Shown: positions 25,081 to 34,237 of the stretch, in pieces
Layout of the letters: each line of letters begins with the position of its first letter
Numbering within the stretch: the stretch's first letter is position 1
Source of the DNA: Rhodospirillales bacterium
GTDB taxonomy: Bacteria; Pseudomonadota; Alphaproteobacteria; Rhodospirillales; WMHbin7
DNA length: 64,000 nt
Assembly (NCBI GenBank): GCA_016215555.1
Contig: JACRJC010000004.1
Location: forward strand, 1 to 64,000
Reading direction: 5' to 3'
Made by a program: the position numbers and the translations under genes
The notes under the pieces: generated by a model
Told to the model about the DNA's origin: nothing
The model's database searches: none
What the model saw: only the letters and a program-made list of their open reading frames with translations

Positions 25081-27614
25081 GCTTTGACTTCGGCCAGGAA
25101 CTGGCCGACTTCGTGACTTAACTGCTTGGCGTGGTGTGTTAAATCTCCAGCGGTTTCAAAAACCAGCGCGGCCGCTTTGCGGGTTTCCGTTGCCCCCCCC
25201 GTCACCCCGTTGATGTTGCCGGAAACCTCCGTCGTCGCTCCTGACGCCAACTGGGCGTTGCGGGCGATTTCCTGCGTCGCCGCACCCTGTTCTTCCACCG
25301 CGCTGGCGATGGCCGCCGAAATTTCGTTTACTTTGCCGATCACTTTGGAGATGCTTTCGATGGCCACAACCGCGTCATTTGTCGCCTCTTGCACCAAGGC
25401 GATATGCTTGCCGATCTCCTCCGTAGCCTTGGCGGTTTGATAAGCCAAACACTTCACCTCGTTGGCGACCACGGCAAATCCCTTGCCGGTTTCACCCGCC
25501 CTGGCCGCCTCGATGGTGGCGTTGAGCGCCAACAGGTTCGTCTGATTGGCAATGTTGGTGATCAGGCGAACCACCTCGCCGATCTTTAAAGCTGCATCGG
25601 AAAGTTCCTGCACCATGCTGTTTGCATTTTCGGCTTCCTGCGCCGCTTCCTGAGCAACCAGCGACGATTGCGTGACCTGACGGCTGATTTCCCGGATCGA
25701 AGCGGACAGTTCGTCGGCTGCGCAGGCCACCGTCTGAACGTTCGAAGACGCCTCATCGGAAGCGACCGCCACTCCCGTCGCCTGCTGCTGGGTCTGCTCG
25801 GCAACCGCCGACATGCTTCCGGCCGAACCGTGCAGGGTTTCCACGGCGTTGCGGATATTATCCATCATGGTCAGGACGCTGGCGTCGAAGTTTCGGGTGG
25901 CGACTTCAATCCGATTCCGCCGCAACTCGCGCTCGACGAGTTCGCTTTTTTCACGCTCATGCATGCGCTGGTTATGCAAGGCATTCTGGCGGAAGATGAC
26001 GAACAGGCGGGCAAGTTTGCCGATCTCGTCGTCATGCTTTGTTTTCACGACCTCGTCGTAATGTCCGGAGGCAAGCCGTTCCATTGCCGTGGAAATGGCC
26101 GCCAGCGGCAGGCTGATCCGCCTGCGCACGGTCATGAACGAAAGGATGCCGACGACAAGCGTTATCGCCATCACGCCGCCGCTGACAGCCAACATCCAGA
26201 TTGATTCGCCTTTATTTCTTTCGGCGATGGTCGTCGAGGCCTGAGTCAGCGTTTCGGAAAAGGCGAGAACAGAGTCAATTCCCGCGGTGGAACGGCGGAA
26301 CCACTCTTTTCCGTCCACCGGATAGGCGGTTCCTGCCTGGCCGGCCTCGTACACCTCAAGGCGCAACGACTGGTAAGCGCCGAAGAACTCCCGTTCCATG
26401 CGCGCCGCCGCTTCGGCCAGTCCGGGAAAGGATCCGCCGTAGACAGTCATGAACTGGCGCAACTGCGCGTGAGCCATGTCTACCCTGCCTCGAAATGCGC
26501 TTAACGTCTCGATTTGTGAAGATGAAATCTGGCTGCCCGAGGTGATCGCCGGGGTGAGTTCGGCTCGCTCGCGGCCTGCGTATTCGCTGATGACCCAGGC
26601 GAAGTGCTTGGCGTCGTGCAGAGCGGACAGCACGGCCTTTGCGCTGACGTCCGTCGATCTGGCGATCTGGCGCAATTCCTGGCTTGCCTCTATCATGCCG
26701 GTTGCCGATTCCACCCATCTTTTGTCAAATTCCGGCTGACGCTGTTCGCGGGGGAGCGTCAGCGCCGCATCCGCCTGGCGACGCGCCTCGGTCAAAGAGG
26801 CCATCGCCGCCTTCGCCTTCGCCAGCGGCTCCTTGACCTGTTCAAGGCCGAGCGAAACAAGAATCGTCTGGGCGTCGGAAAAGGCCTGGTCGCCCAGTTT
26901 GCGGCGTTCCGCGATCATCTGCGCCAGCCCGTCATCTTGCGCCGCCTGAGAATTGAAGGCGCCGTAGGTTGCCCCGCGCTCGACCGCCCACTGACCCGCA
27001 GCTTTGAGCAGTTCATTGGCCACCAGCGTGCTTCGGCCCTCATCGGCGGCAACCCTGTAATCCAGCCACGACATCGCCGTTAAGCGTCCAAAGCCGATTG
27101 CCACCGCCAGCAGCAAGAAACCGATGGCGCCATAGGCAACCACTCTCAGTGAGGTATGGCGGGAGGCGAGACGGCCGCCAGTCAGACGGCCTAAAAACGA
27201 TCCGCGCCTCTCGATTTCGGTGCGATAGGCCATATCGGAGCGCAGGATGTGATTGATCAGCCAGCGGGAGGTGGAGCCCAGCAGTTCTTGCATGACAACC
27301 GCCAGATTGCCGGCGCTGAAGCAGGCGCATTGGCGGCTGATCACCTCCTTGAATTGGTCGTGCTGCTCCTTGTGCGCCTGATAGCCGCTGTAGCCGTGGC
27401 GTCGCATGTACTCTTCTTCATGCCTGAAATGATCTCCAGCATATCGATTGATCTCCGCAAGAACCGAGCCGACGATTTCCTCGTCGGCTTGGCCGCCGTC
27501 TGCCGTCTCGGCCAGCCGGTTGATAAGCTCGAAAAGCCGTTCGTGCTGTTCGTCAATGTCGCGATCTCCGACATTGAACGCGCTGTCCCACTCGATCAAT
27601 TTGTCGCAGGCCAT
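25074..27614 (-). CDS. Methyl-accepting chemotaxis protein with N-terminal hemerythrin domain and NIT-like sensor
   Basis: This 846-residue protein begins with a bacteriohemerythrin domain (about residues 8-135) whose di-iron ligands are visible: [26 protein letters not shown] and WLINHI. A membrane helix, a long helical periplasmic region resembling NIT sensors ([18 protein letters not shown]) and a second helix follow, then HAMP and the MCP signalling domain with hairpin tip [26 protein letters not shown]. Hemerythrin domains bind O2 or NO, so this is probably an aerotaxis or redox taxis receptor. A GGGAGA site supports the start. No che genes are adjacent. Confidence 0.93.
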   Translation of the reverse strand: MACDKLIEWDSAFNVGDRDIDEQHERLFELINRLAETADGGQADEEIVGSVLAEINRYAGDHFRHEEEYMRRHGYSGYQAHKEQHDQFKEVISRQCACFSAGNLAVVMQELLGSTSRWLINHILRSDMAYRTEIERRGSFLGRLTGGRLASRHTSLRVVAYGAIGFLLLAVAIGFGRLTAMSWLDYRVAADEGRSTLVANELLKAAGQWAVERGATYGAFNSQAAQDDGLAQMIAERRKLGDQAFSDAQTILVSLGLEQVKEPLAKAKAAMASLTEARRQADAALTLPREQRQPEFDKRWVESATGMIEASQELRQIARSTDVSAKAVLSALHDAKHFAWVISEYAGRERAELTPAITSGSQISSSQIETLSAFRGRVDMAHAQLRQFMTVYGGSFPGLAEAAARMEREFFGAYQSLRLEVYEAGQAGTAYPVDGKEWFRRSTAGIDSVLAFSETLTQASTTIAERNKGESIWMLAVSGGVMAITLVVGILSFMTVRRRISLPLAAISTAMERLASGHYDEVVKTKHDDEIGKLARLFVIFRQNALHNQRMHEREKSELVERELRRNRIEVATRNFDASVLTMMDNIRNAVETLHGSAGSMSAVAEQTQQQATGVAVASDEASSNVQTVACAADELSASIREISRQVTQSSLVAQEAAQEAENANSMVQELSDAALKIGEVVRLITNIANQTNLLALNATIEAARAGETGKGFAVVANEVKCLAYQTAKATEEIGKHIALVQEATNDAVVAIESISKVIGKVNEISAAIASAVEEQGAATQEIARNAQLASGATTEVSGNINGVTGGATETRKAAALVFETAGDLTHHAKQLSHEVGQFLAEVKAA

Positions 27615-27800
27615 TTTCAGCTCTCCCTGATCCTGAGGTTGGAACGGCTCTAAAACAATCCTATTTGCAACATAACAATCGTATTTCTGACATTATTTCC
27701 TTCTGCTTGGCGGCACATTGAAACATTACAGTAATAGTCACACAGTCAAGCCTACGTCTAACCACTCTCTGCTAATTGAGGACATATTAGCGCTTCCTTC
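27615..27800. other. AT-rich region upstream of the receptor gene
   Basis: There is no gene here. The sequence is noticeably AT-rich compared with its surroundings and probably contains the promoter of the chemoreceptor gene. I could not assign a specific sigma factor site. Confidence 0.4.
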
Positions 27801-28235
27801 CTATTGCGCCATGACAATTGTTGAGTCGCTAGGAAAGAGCAATACAACGTCAAGAATTTCCCGACTCTTCGGCGGGAAATTATCATAAAAGAGAAACGAC
27901 TTCTGGCTGAATCGACCGCTACCGGGCTGGGAAAAAAATTGCACGATCCGGCTGTTTTCGTCCTGGGTGACGCCCATTCTTGACGCGGCGCCCAAGGTGG
28001 CCAGCCAGATGACGCCGCGGGGCGCCATTGCCTGCGTGCCTGCAGTGGCTTCGGGTTCGGTAGCGGAGTTGAACGCTCTGCCCCATTTCAAGAGGCTGTT
28101 GCCGAGCAAGGACTATGGCAGCTTTCGCCCCGGCATCAATCACCGAGCCGGCGTTTTTATCGACGATGAAAGTCGAACCGCCCGCATTGTCGCTGTCGGC
28201 GCCCGTGAGAATTTCTACCGCCGCTTCCTGCCGCC
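27801..28235 (-). pseudogene. Probable decayed gene remnant
   Basis: On the minus strand two protein-like stretches lie in different frames. The first, from about 28220 to 28080, reads EILTGADSDNAGGSTFIVD and continues to a DAGAKAAIVLARQQ segment. The second, ending at TAG 27801, includes APRGVIWLATLGAASRMG and ends DSTIVMAQ. Joining them needs a frameshift near 28085, and no good start or ribosome binding site is present. A hairpin (AATTTCCCG/CGGGAAATT, 27855-27881) lies inside. A relic of a protein gene is the best reading, but chance ORFs are possible. Confidence 0.3.
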
Positions 28236-28823
28236 CTAACTATTCCTCACTTCTTCTCGCAATTCATCAAGCCGCGCCCGATATCCTTCGGCATCGCCGT
28301 AATCGACGAAACGGCTGTAACGGGCATGGGGATTCCTGACCCTGCTGGCATGCTTGATCGGGCACCAATATTGTTCGGTCCTGCTGGCCACTTCGCTGAC
28401 CAGCGCGATCAGCCCGTTGACATAGCCGCAATAGACGCAACTCAGCTTCTCGACGGCGTTGAGATAGGCCAGGCGGTGGCGGTCGATGACGACATAGTCC
28501 GAGCGCTTGACCCGCTTGATGCCCCAGATGGTAAAGCAAATGGCCTGATAGACGGCGACGGTGATATCCAGCAGCGCGAAGGGAACGACCAGCGAATAGA
28601 TGATCGGCGAGGTGACCAGCGGAATGAATCTGGAATTGCGCAGAAACAGCAACAGGTTGGTGCGTAGGCGCTTGTGCCCCTCGATCACTTCGGTTTCGAA
28701 GACGACCTTGCCGCGCTCGAGGTGATATTTGAACTCGGCCCGCTTGGCTTCCAGGCGCGCTTCCAGCGCCCCCTCGACTTCTTTCAGCTTGGCCAGCAGT
28801 TCCTTGGTTTCAACATCCAGCAT
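28236..28823 (-). CDS. Membrane protein of unknown function with CxxC and WCP motifs
   Basis: This 195-residue protein has a charged N-terminal helix with coiled-coil character (about residues 1-60), two hydrophobic segments (about 66-105: FIPLVTSPIIYSLVVPFALL, VAVYQAICFTIWGI) and a soluble C-terminal domain. That domain holds SCVYCGYVNGL and QYWCPIKHA, possible metal ligands, then basic/aromatic sequence. The regular protein character indicates a real gene. I cannot name the family or a role; it neighbours the toxin-antitoxin pair but on the other strand. Confidence 0.65.
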   Translation of the reverse strand: MLDVETKELLAKLKEVEGALEARLEAKRAEFKYHLERGKVVFETEVIEGHKRLRTNLLLFLRNSRFIPLVTSPIIYSLVVPFALLDITVAVYQAICFTIWGIKRVKRSDYVVIDRHRLAYLNAVEKLSCVYCGYVNGLIALVSEVASRTEQYWCPIKHASRVRNPHARYSRFVDYGDAEGYRARLDELREEVRNS

Positions 28824-28965
28824 GGGGGCACCCTATCCGTTTCGCCCTTCATAGCATGGATAGGGTTGAGAACCTTGAAACTTCCGAGATATTTCCGTCT
28901 CCAAACCCTGGATCGACTTAATCGAGAAAGCGGGAACCACTTGAAGTCGGGGGCGAGGCGGGCTA

Positions 28966-28979
28966 GGTTACATGTAACC
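28966..28979. promoter_or_regulatory. Perfect palindrome, likely MazE operator
   Basis: GGTTACATGTAACC is a perfect 14-base palindrome 16 bases upstream of the antitoxin start at 28996. Toxin-antitoxin operons are usually repressed by their own antitoxin at such sites, so an autoregulatory operator is likely. Confidence 0.55.
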
Positions 28980-28995
28980 AATGCCGGAGAAAGCC

Positions 28996-29226
28996 ATGCC
29001 CTCTCCCTCCAAGTCGCGCAATCATCCCGCTACGTCGGCGGCCAAGGTGCGCGCCCACCGGCTGCGGTTGCGGGCGATGGGACTGCGGCCGATTCAGCTT
29101 TGGGTGCCCGACACCCGGTCAAGCGCCTTTGCCGCCGAGGCCAAGCGCCAGTCGCGATTGATCGCCGGAAGCGATGCCGAAGACCAGGCCTTCATCGATG
29201 CCCTGTCGGAACTTTCCTTCAAATGA
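28996..29226 (+). CDS. Antitoxin, MazE-like (DUF3018 type)
   Basis: This 76-residue protein has the conserved RLRAMGLRPIQLWVPDTRS motif of the DUF3018 antitoxin family and a C-terminal acidic region (SDAEDQAFIDALSEL) that would wrap the toxin. I place the start at ATG 28996 because GGAG lies six bases upstream; the ATG at 28981 touches the palindrome and lacks such a site. Its stop overlaps the toxin start (29223-29226, ATGA). Confidence 0.85.
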   Translation: MPSPSKSRNHPATSAAKVRAHRLRLRAMGLRPIQLWVPDTRSSAFAAEAKRQSRLIAGSDAEDQAFIDALSELSFK

Positions 29227-29549
29227 GGAAGGGCGAGGTTTGGACGGCCTCGGCCAGCGCCGGCTATGCCGGAAAGCCAAGGCCCGTCGTCATCTTGCAA
29301 GATGAACGCTTTGCCGATTTGAACTCGGTCACCATCTGCGCCTTTACAACTTCGATCCATGAGGCGCCAATATTCCGCCTGACCATCGAGCCCGCCGCCG
29401 AGAACGGCCTCGAGCAGCCTTCGCAATTGATGATCGATAAAATCACCACCGTGCCCAAGGCCAAGCTGGGCAAACGCATCGGGAAGATCGGCCCGGCGGA
29501 TCAGCTTCGCATTCAGCAAGCCGTTCTGGTCTTTCTGGGCTACGCCTAA
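29223..29549 (+). CDS. Type II toxin, MazF/PemK family endoribonuclease
   Basis: This 108-residue protein has the MazF-fold start MRKGEVWTA and the conserved loop [10 protein letters not shown]. It ends with the [19 protein letters not shown] region that lines the RNA-binding site. MazF toxins cut mRNA at short sequences, and the adjacent MazE-like protein would inhibit it. Translation is coupled to the antitoxin by ATGA overlap. The 3' end overlaps thiSG by four bases on the opposite strand. Confidence 0.88.
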   Translation: MRKGEVWTASASAGYAGKPRPVVILQDERFADLNSVTICAFTTSIHEAPIFRLTIEPAAENGLEQPSQLMIDKITTVPKAKLGKRIGKIGPADQLRIQQAVLVFLGYA

Positions 29550-30514
29550 ATCAGCCCCGCCAGCGGCGACGAGGGATCGGCATACAGTTTCTTGGGCATG
29601 CGTCCTGCCAGGTAGCTCAGCCGGCCCGCCTCCACCGCCGCCTTCATGGCCCTGGCCATCAAGATAGGATCGCGGGCATTGGCAATGGCGGTGTTCATCA
29701 GCACGCCGTCGCAACCAAGCTCCATGGCGATGGCGGCGTCCGAGGCGGTGCCCACCCCGGCATCGACCAGCACCGGCACGGCGACGCTTTCCTTGATGAG
29801 ACGGATATTGACCGGATTCTGGATGCCCAGGCCCGAGCCGATCAGCGAGCCCAAAGGCATGATGGCCACGCAACCCATTTCCTCGAGGCGCTTGGCCTGG
29901 ATGGGATCGTCGGAACAATAAACCATCACCTTGAAACCGTCTTTGATCAGCGCCTCGGCGGCCTTGATGGTTTCCGGCATGTTGGGATACAGCGTCTTTT
30001 GATCGCCCAGCACTTCCAGCTTCACCAGATCCCAGCCCCCGGCCTCGCGGGCCAGGCGTAGCGTGCGAACCGCGTCGTCGGCATTGAAGCAGCCCGCCGT
30101 GTTGGGAAGGTATGTGTAGTCCTTGGGACTGACATAATCGACCAGCATAGGCTGGCTGGGATCTGACAGATTGACGCGGCGCACCGCCACAGTCACGATC
30201 TCGGCACCCGACGCCTTGATGGCTTTGGCCGTTTCCTCGAAATCCTTGTATTTGCCTGTACCAACCAAAAGCCGGCTTTGGAAGCCGCGCCCGGCCACCT
30301 GCCAACTGTCATCCTTGCCGCCGCCGATGAAATGAACGATCTCGAGCCGGTCGCCGTCGCCAAGCTGTGTCGCGTCATAGGCCGATTTGGGCACGATCTC
30401 GAGATTGCGCTCGACCGCCACCTTGCGTCCATCCAGCCCCAACTGGGCCAGGAATCCCGCCACCGACACCGGAGCCGCCAGATCGCGCGCCTCGCCATTC
30501 ACCGTCACTTGCAT
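29546..30514 (-). CDS. thiG: Fused ThiS-ThiG thiazole synthase
   Basis: This 322-residue bifunctional protein has an N-terminal ThiS-like beta-grasp domain (about residues 1-65) whose chain passes through the Gly-Gly of HFIGGGKDD. It leads directly into a full ThiG TIM barrel ([40 protein letters not shown]). In most bacteria ThiS is separate, because its C-terminal glycine must be thiocarboxylated; fused forms occur in Alphaproteobacteria and raise the question of how sulfur is delivered. ATG 30514 is the natural start. No TPP riboswitch was seen upstream. Confidence 0.9.
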   Translation of the reverse strand: MQVTVNGEARDLAAPVSVAGFLAQLGLDGRKVAVERNLEIVPKSAYDATQLGDGDRLEIVHFIGGGKDDSWQVAGRGFQSRLLVGTGKYKDFEETAKAIKASGAEIVTVAVRRVNLSDPSQPMLVDYVSPKDYTYLPNTAGCFNADDAVRTLRLAREAGGWDLVKLEVLGDQKTLYPNMPETIKAAEALIKDGFKVMVYCSDDPIQAKRLEEMGCVAIMPLGSLIGSGLGIQNPVNIRLIKESVAVPVLVDAGVGTASDAAIAMELGCDGVLMNTAIANARDPILMARAMKAAVEAGRLSYLAGRMPKKLYADPSSPLAGLI

Positions 30515-30608
30515 TGCATCACCCGAAGAAGAACCAAGAATCGACGGGGCAAAGGTAGGGGTGTTGGGGCCGGTTGACAAGAGATGCCGCCTGGCTTTGC
30601 ATGGGCCG

Positions 30609-31331
30609 ATGCGCCTTCTTCGCCCCCTGCTCGACCTGTTGTTGCCGCCGCTCTGCCCCGCCTGCCGGGCCCTGGTGGCCGAAACCGGCACCCTGTGCCC
30701 GGACTGCTGGAAAGGCATGGATTTCCTGGCCCCGCCCTTCTGCACCTGCTGCGGCCTGCCTTTTTCCTTCGAAACCGAGGGCGAGGCGCTGGTCTGCGCG
30801 GCCTGCCTCGACCATCCGCCCCCCTGGCGGGCCGCCCGCTCGGTCCTGCGTTATGATGATTCCAGCAAGGGTCTGGTCATGGCCCTGAAACACGCCGACC
30901 GCACCGATCTGGCCCCGGCCCTGGCCCGCTGGATGCACCGGGCGGGGGCCGATCTGCTGGAAGGCTGCGACCTGATCGTGCCCGTGCCCCTGCACTGGAT
31001 GCGCCTGTTCACCCGGCGTTTCAACCAGTCGGCCCTGCTGGCCCATGCTTTGGGCAGGCTGGCCTTCAAGCCCGTCGCTCCGGATCTGATGACCCGCACC
31101 CGGCGCACGGCCAGCCAGGGCCATCTGCACCGTTCTGAACGTTACGACAATGTTAAGGGCGCCTTCGCCGTCCGCCCCCGTCAACTTACTGCAATCACAG
31201 GGAAATCCGTTGTTTTGGTCGATGATGTGCTGACCAGCGGGGCCACGGCCTCGGAATGCGCCAGCGTGCTCTTGAAGGCCGGCGCCGCCCGGGTCGATGT
31301 GCTTTCGGTGGCCAGGGCGGTGTTGGATTAG
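30609..31331 (+). CDS. comF: ComF family phosphoribosyltransferase-like protein
   Basis: This 240-residue protein has an N-terminal double zinc-finger-like region ([24 protein letters not shown]) and a C-terminal phosphoribosyltransferase fold with the PRPP loop [16 protein letters not shown]. ComF proteins take part in DNA uptake or recombination-linked nucleotide salvage. The ATG at 30609 removes an overlong upstream extension that shadows thiSG. It is transcribed divergently from thiSG. Confidence 0.85.
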   Translation: MRLLRPLLDLLLPPLCPACRALVAETGTLCPDCWKGMDFLAPPFCTCCGLPFSFETEGEALVCAACLDHPPPWRAARSVLRYDDSSKGLVMALKHADRTDLAPALARWMHRAGADLLEGCDLIVPVPLHWMRLFTRRFNQSALLAHALGRLAFKPVAPDLMTRTRRTASQGHLHRSERYDNVKGAFAVRPRQLTAITGKSVVLVDDVLTSGATASECASVLLKAGAARVDVLSVARAVLD

Positions 31332-31537
31332 ACTCTTTTTCTATCCCTCAAACGCCCGTCGGCTTTGCCGACAGAACATTTCTTGGCCCGCCATTGGCGG
31401 GACGCGCGCCTCCGGCGCTTGGCTTACGCTCGCATGAATGCTCGCGGGGCCTCAACGGCCCAGTCGCTTCGCTCCATTCCTCCTGGAATTTATCTGAATA
31501 ATCGCTATATTCCGGGCAGCCCCAACCGGAGTTCCCC

Positions 31538-31795
31538 ATGCCGCGCATCGAAATCTACACCACCCAGATCTGCCCCTATTGCGACCGCGCCAAGCGCCTG
31601 TTCAAGAAGAAGGGCGTGACCTGGGAGGAGATCGACGTTTCCACCGACGACGGGCTTCGCGCCTTCATGACCAACCGCGCCAGCGGCAAGCGCACGGTGC
31701 CGCAGATTTTCATCGACGACCTGCATGTCGGCGGCTGCGACGAGCTGTACGAGCTTGAGCATGACGGCAAGTTGGACAGGCTTCTGGGTTTATGA
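31538..31795 (+). CDS. grxC: Glutaredoxin 3
   Basis: This 85-residue protein has the CPYC active site (Cys12, Cys15), the TVPQIFI cis-Pro loop and the GGCDEL glutathione-binding motif, all typical of GrxC. It reduces protein or glutathione mixed disulfides in the cytoplasm. The stop overlaps the start of the nitrilase-family gene (ATGA, 31792-31795), a pairing common in proteobacteria. Confidence 0.93.
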   Translation: MPRIEIYTTQICPYCDRAKRLFKKKGVTWEEIDVSTDDGLRAFMTNRASGKRTVPQIFIDDLHVGGCDELYELEHDGKLDRLLGL

Positions 31796-32622
31796 CGTCG
31801 AACGCCCCCTTCATCGCGGCCTGCATTCAGACCAACGCGACGCCCGACGTCGCGGCCAACATAAGCGCCGCCTGCGACCTGGTTCGCGCCGCCGTGGCCA
31901 AGGGGGCCAGGCTGGTATTGATGCCGGAAAACGTCGCCATGATGGATTTCGGGCGGCCCAATATCCTGGCCAAATCCTTCCCCGCGGACAGGCACCCGGC
32001 CCTGCCCGCCTTCTCCTATCTCGCCAAGGAATTAAGCATCTGGCTGCATGGCGGCTCGCTGCAAATCCTGTTGCCGGACCAGATGGTCGCCAACCGCAGC
32101 CATGTCTTCTCGCCCTCGGGCGAGGTCGTGGCCTTCTACGACAAGATCCATATGTTCGACGTCGATCTGGACGGCGGCGAAAGCTACCGCGAATCGCAAA
32201 CTTTCAAGCCGGGCGAGCGCGCCGTAATGGCCAAGACCGATTTCGGCGGCCTGGGCCTGGCCATCTGCTATGATCTGCGTTTCCCTCATCTGTTCCGCGC
32301 CTATGGAAAAGCCGGCGCCATCATGCTGTGCGCGCCTGCCGCCTTCACCAAACAAACCGGCGAGGCCCATTGGCATGTGCTGCAACGGGCCAGGGCCATC
32401 GAAAACGGCGCTTATATGCTGTCGCCCGCCCAATGCGGCACCCATGCCGGAGGGCGTCAAACCTACGGCCACGCGCTGATCGTTTCGCCTTGGGGCGAGG
32501 TGCTGGCCGACGCGGGCGAGGAGGTCGGATTCGTCACCGCCGCCATCGATCCCGGCGAAGCGCACGCCGCCCGCAAGAAGATTCCCGCCCTGTCCCACGA
32601 CCGCCCCTACAGCTTGGTCTGA
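31792..32622 (+). CDS. Carbon-nitrogen hydrolase, likely deaminated glutathione amidase
   Basis: This 276-residue nitrilase-superfamily enzyme has a Glu-Lys-Cys triad visible as LMPENVAM (Glu46), FYDKIHMFDV and LAICYDLRFP. The sequence is close to Nit1/Nit2-type proteins. Nit1 repairs deaminated glutathione, which fits its overlap with grxC; an omega-amidase role is the alternative. It ends five bases before prfC. Confidence 0.85.
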   Translation: MTSNAPFIAACIQTNATPDVAANISAACDLVRAAVAKGARLVLMPENVAMMDFGRPNILAKSFPADRHPALPAFSYLAKELSIWLHGGSLQILLPDQMVANRSHVFSPSGEVVAFYDKIHMFDVDLDGGESYRESQTFKPGERAVMAKTDFGGLGLAICYDLRFPHLFRAYGKAGAIMLCAPAAFTKQTGEAHWHVLQRARAIENGAYMLSPAQCGTHAGGRQTYGHALIVSPWGEVLADAGEEVGFVTAAIDPGEAHAARKKIPALSHDRPYSLV

Positions 32623-32627
32623 TTTTC

Positions 32628-34214
32628 ATGACATCCTTGTCGGAAGCGCTTCCTAAGCGCCGCACCTTCGCCATCATCTCGCATCCCGACGCCGGCAAGA
32701 CGACGCTGACGGAAAAGCTGCTGCTGTTCGGCGGTGCCATCCAATTGGCGGGGGCGGTGCGCGCCAAGGGCGAAAGCCGGCGCACGCGCTCGGACTGGAT
32801 GAGCATCGAGCGCGACCGCGGCATTTCGGTCTCGGCCTCGGTGATGAGTTTCGAATTCGATGGACTGTCGATGAATCTCCTCGACACGCCCGGCCACGAG
32901 GATTTCAGCGAAGACACCTACCGCACCCTGACCGCCGTCGATTCCGCCATCATGGTGCTGGACGCCGCCAAAGGCATCGAGACCCAGACCAAGAAGCTGT
33001 TCGAAGTCTGCCGCCTGCGCGACATGCCGATTCTCACCTTCGTCAACAAGGTCGACCGCGAGGGCCGCGATCCCTTCGACCTCATCGACGAGATCGAAAA
33101 GACCCTGGCGCTGGACGCCACCCCCGTCACCTGGCCGATTGGCATGGGCCGCGACCTTAAGGGCTGTTACGACCTGATCCGCGACCGCGTGCTGATGTAC
33201 GATCCCGGTAAGGGCGACCATCTGGCCGACGAGACCATCGAAGTGTCGCTCGACGACAAGAAACTCGACGAAGTGATCGGCGCTGCCGCCGCCGCCAAGC
33301 TGCGCGAAGAGGTCGAACTGGTCCGCGGCGCCTGCAAGCCCTTCGATCTGCAATCCTTCCTGGAAGGGCATCTGACGCCCGTCTTCTTCGGCAGTGCCTT
33401 GAAAACCTTCGGCGTGCGCGAATTGCTGCAGGGCATCGCCGCCCATGCGCCCATCCCCCGCCTGCAGCCGGCCTCGCCTCGCAATATCGACGCCGCCGAA
33501 GAAAAAGTCACCGGCTTCGTCTTCAAGGTCCAAGCCAATATGGACCCTAACCATCGCGACCGCATCGCCTTCCTGCGCCTGTGCTCGGGACGTTTCCAGC
33601 GCGGCATGAAGCTGAAACATATCCGTTCCGGCAAGGTGATGGCGATCTACAATCCGGTCTTCTTCCTGGCCCGCGACCGCGAACTGGCCGAAGAGGCCTT
33701 CCCCGGCGACATTCTGGGCATTCCCAATCACGGCCAGCTGCGCATCGGCGACGCCCTGACCGAGGGCGAGGATCTGCGCTTTACCGGCATTCCCAGCTTC
33801 GCCCCCGAAGTGTTGCGCCGCGCCCGCCTCGACGACCCCATGAAAGCCAAGCAATTGAAGAAGGCGCTGGAAGATTTGGCCGAGGAAGGTGTGAACCAAT
33901 TGTTCAAGCCCGTGGATGGCTCGGCCTGGGTGGTTGGCGTCGTCGGGCCCTTGCAGTTCGACGTCATCACGACGCGCATCGAGTCAGAATACAATCTGCG
34001 CTGCAGCTTCGAAGAGGCGGGCTTCGACACCGCCCGCTGGCTGAAAGTGGACGACCCCAACCTCATCAGGAAACTGAGCGAAGGCAACAAATCCAACATG
34101 GCCGAGGACCGCGACGGCGCCCCGGTCTATCTGGCCCGCAACGCTTGGCAGCTCAACCGCCTGATGCAAGACTTCCCGGACGTCAAATTCCTGGCGACCC
34201 GAGAGCAGCATTAG
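32628..34214 (+). CDS. prfC: Peptide chain release factor 3
   Basis: This 528-residue translational GTPase has G1 SHPDAGKTTL, G3 DTPGHED and G4 NKVD. RF3-specific parts include RRTRSDWMSIERDRGISV near the start and the C-terminal domain ending at LMQDFPDVKFLATRE. RF3 recycles RF1/RF2 after termination. The start at 32628 is five bases after the nitrilase gene; the frame upstream only shadows that gene. Length is normal. Confidence 0.95.
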   Translation: MTSLSEALPKRRTFAIISHPDAGKTTLTEKLLLFGGAIQLAGAVRAKGESRRTRSDWMSIERDRGISVSASVMSFEFDGLSMNLLDTPGHEDFSEDTYRTLTAVDSAIMVLDAAKGIETQTKKLFEVCRLRDMPILTFVNKVDREGRDPFDLIDEIEKTLALDATPVTWPIGMGRDLKGCYDLIRDRVLMYDPGKGDHLADETIEVSLDDKKLDEVIGAAAAAKLREEVELVRGACKPFDLQSFLEGHLTPVFFGSALKTFGVRELLQGIAAHAPIPRLQPASPRNIDAAEEKVTGFVFKVQANMDPNHRDRIAFLRLCSGRFQRGMKLKHIRSGKVMAIYNPVFFLARDRELAEEAFPGDILGIPNHGQLRIGDALTEGEDLRFTGIPSFAPEVLRRARLDDPMKAKQLKKALEDLAEEGVNQLFKPVDGSAWVVGVVGPLQFDVITTRIESEYNLRCSFEEAGFDTARWLKVDDPNLIRKLSEGNKSNMAEDRDGAPVYLARNAWQLNRLMQDFPDVKFLATREQH

Positions 34215-34237
34215 TTACTCATCTGCCCCGTCATTTC

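Noticed and set aside
27967-28239. A 90-aa plus-strand ORF
   Set aside because: It has no ribosome binding site, and the opposite strand reads more like real protein. I kept the region only as a probable relic.
30515-30608. Possible TPP riboswitch before thiSG
   Set aside because: The conserved CTGAGA and ACCTGA-type elements are not present in the short leader.
31348-31548. A 66-aa minus-strand ORF and overlapping plus-strand ORFs between comF and grxC
   Set aside because: Low-complexity, no ribosome binding site and mutually overlapping; the interval is treated as non-coding.
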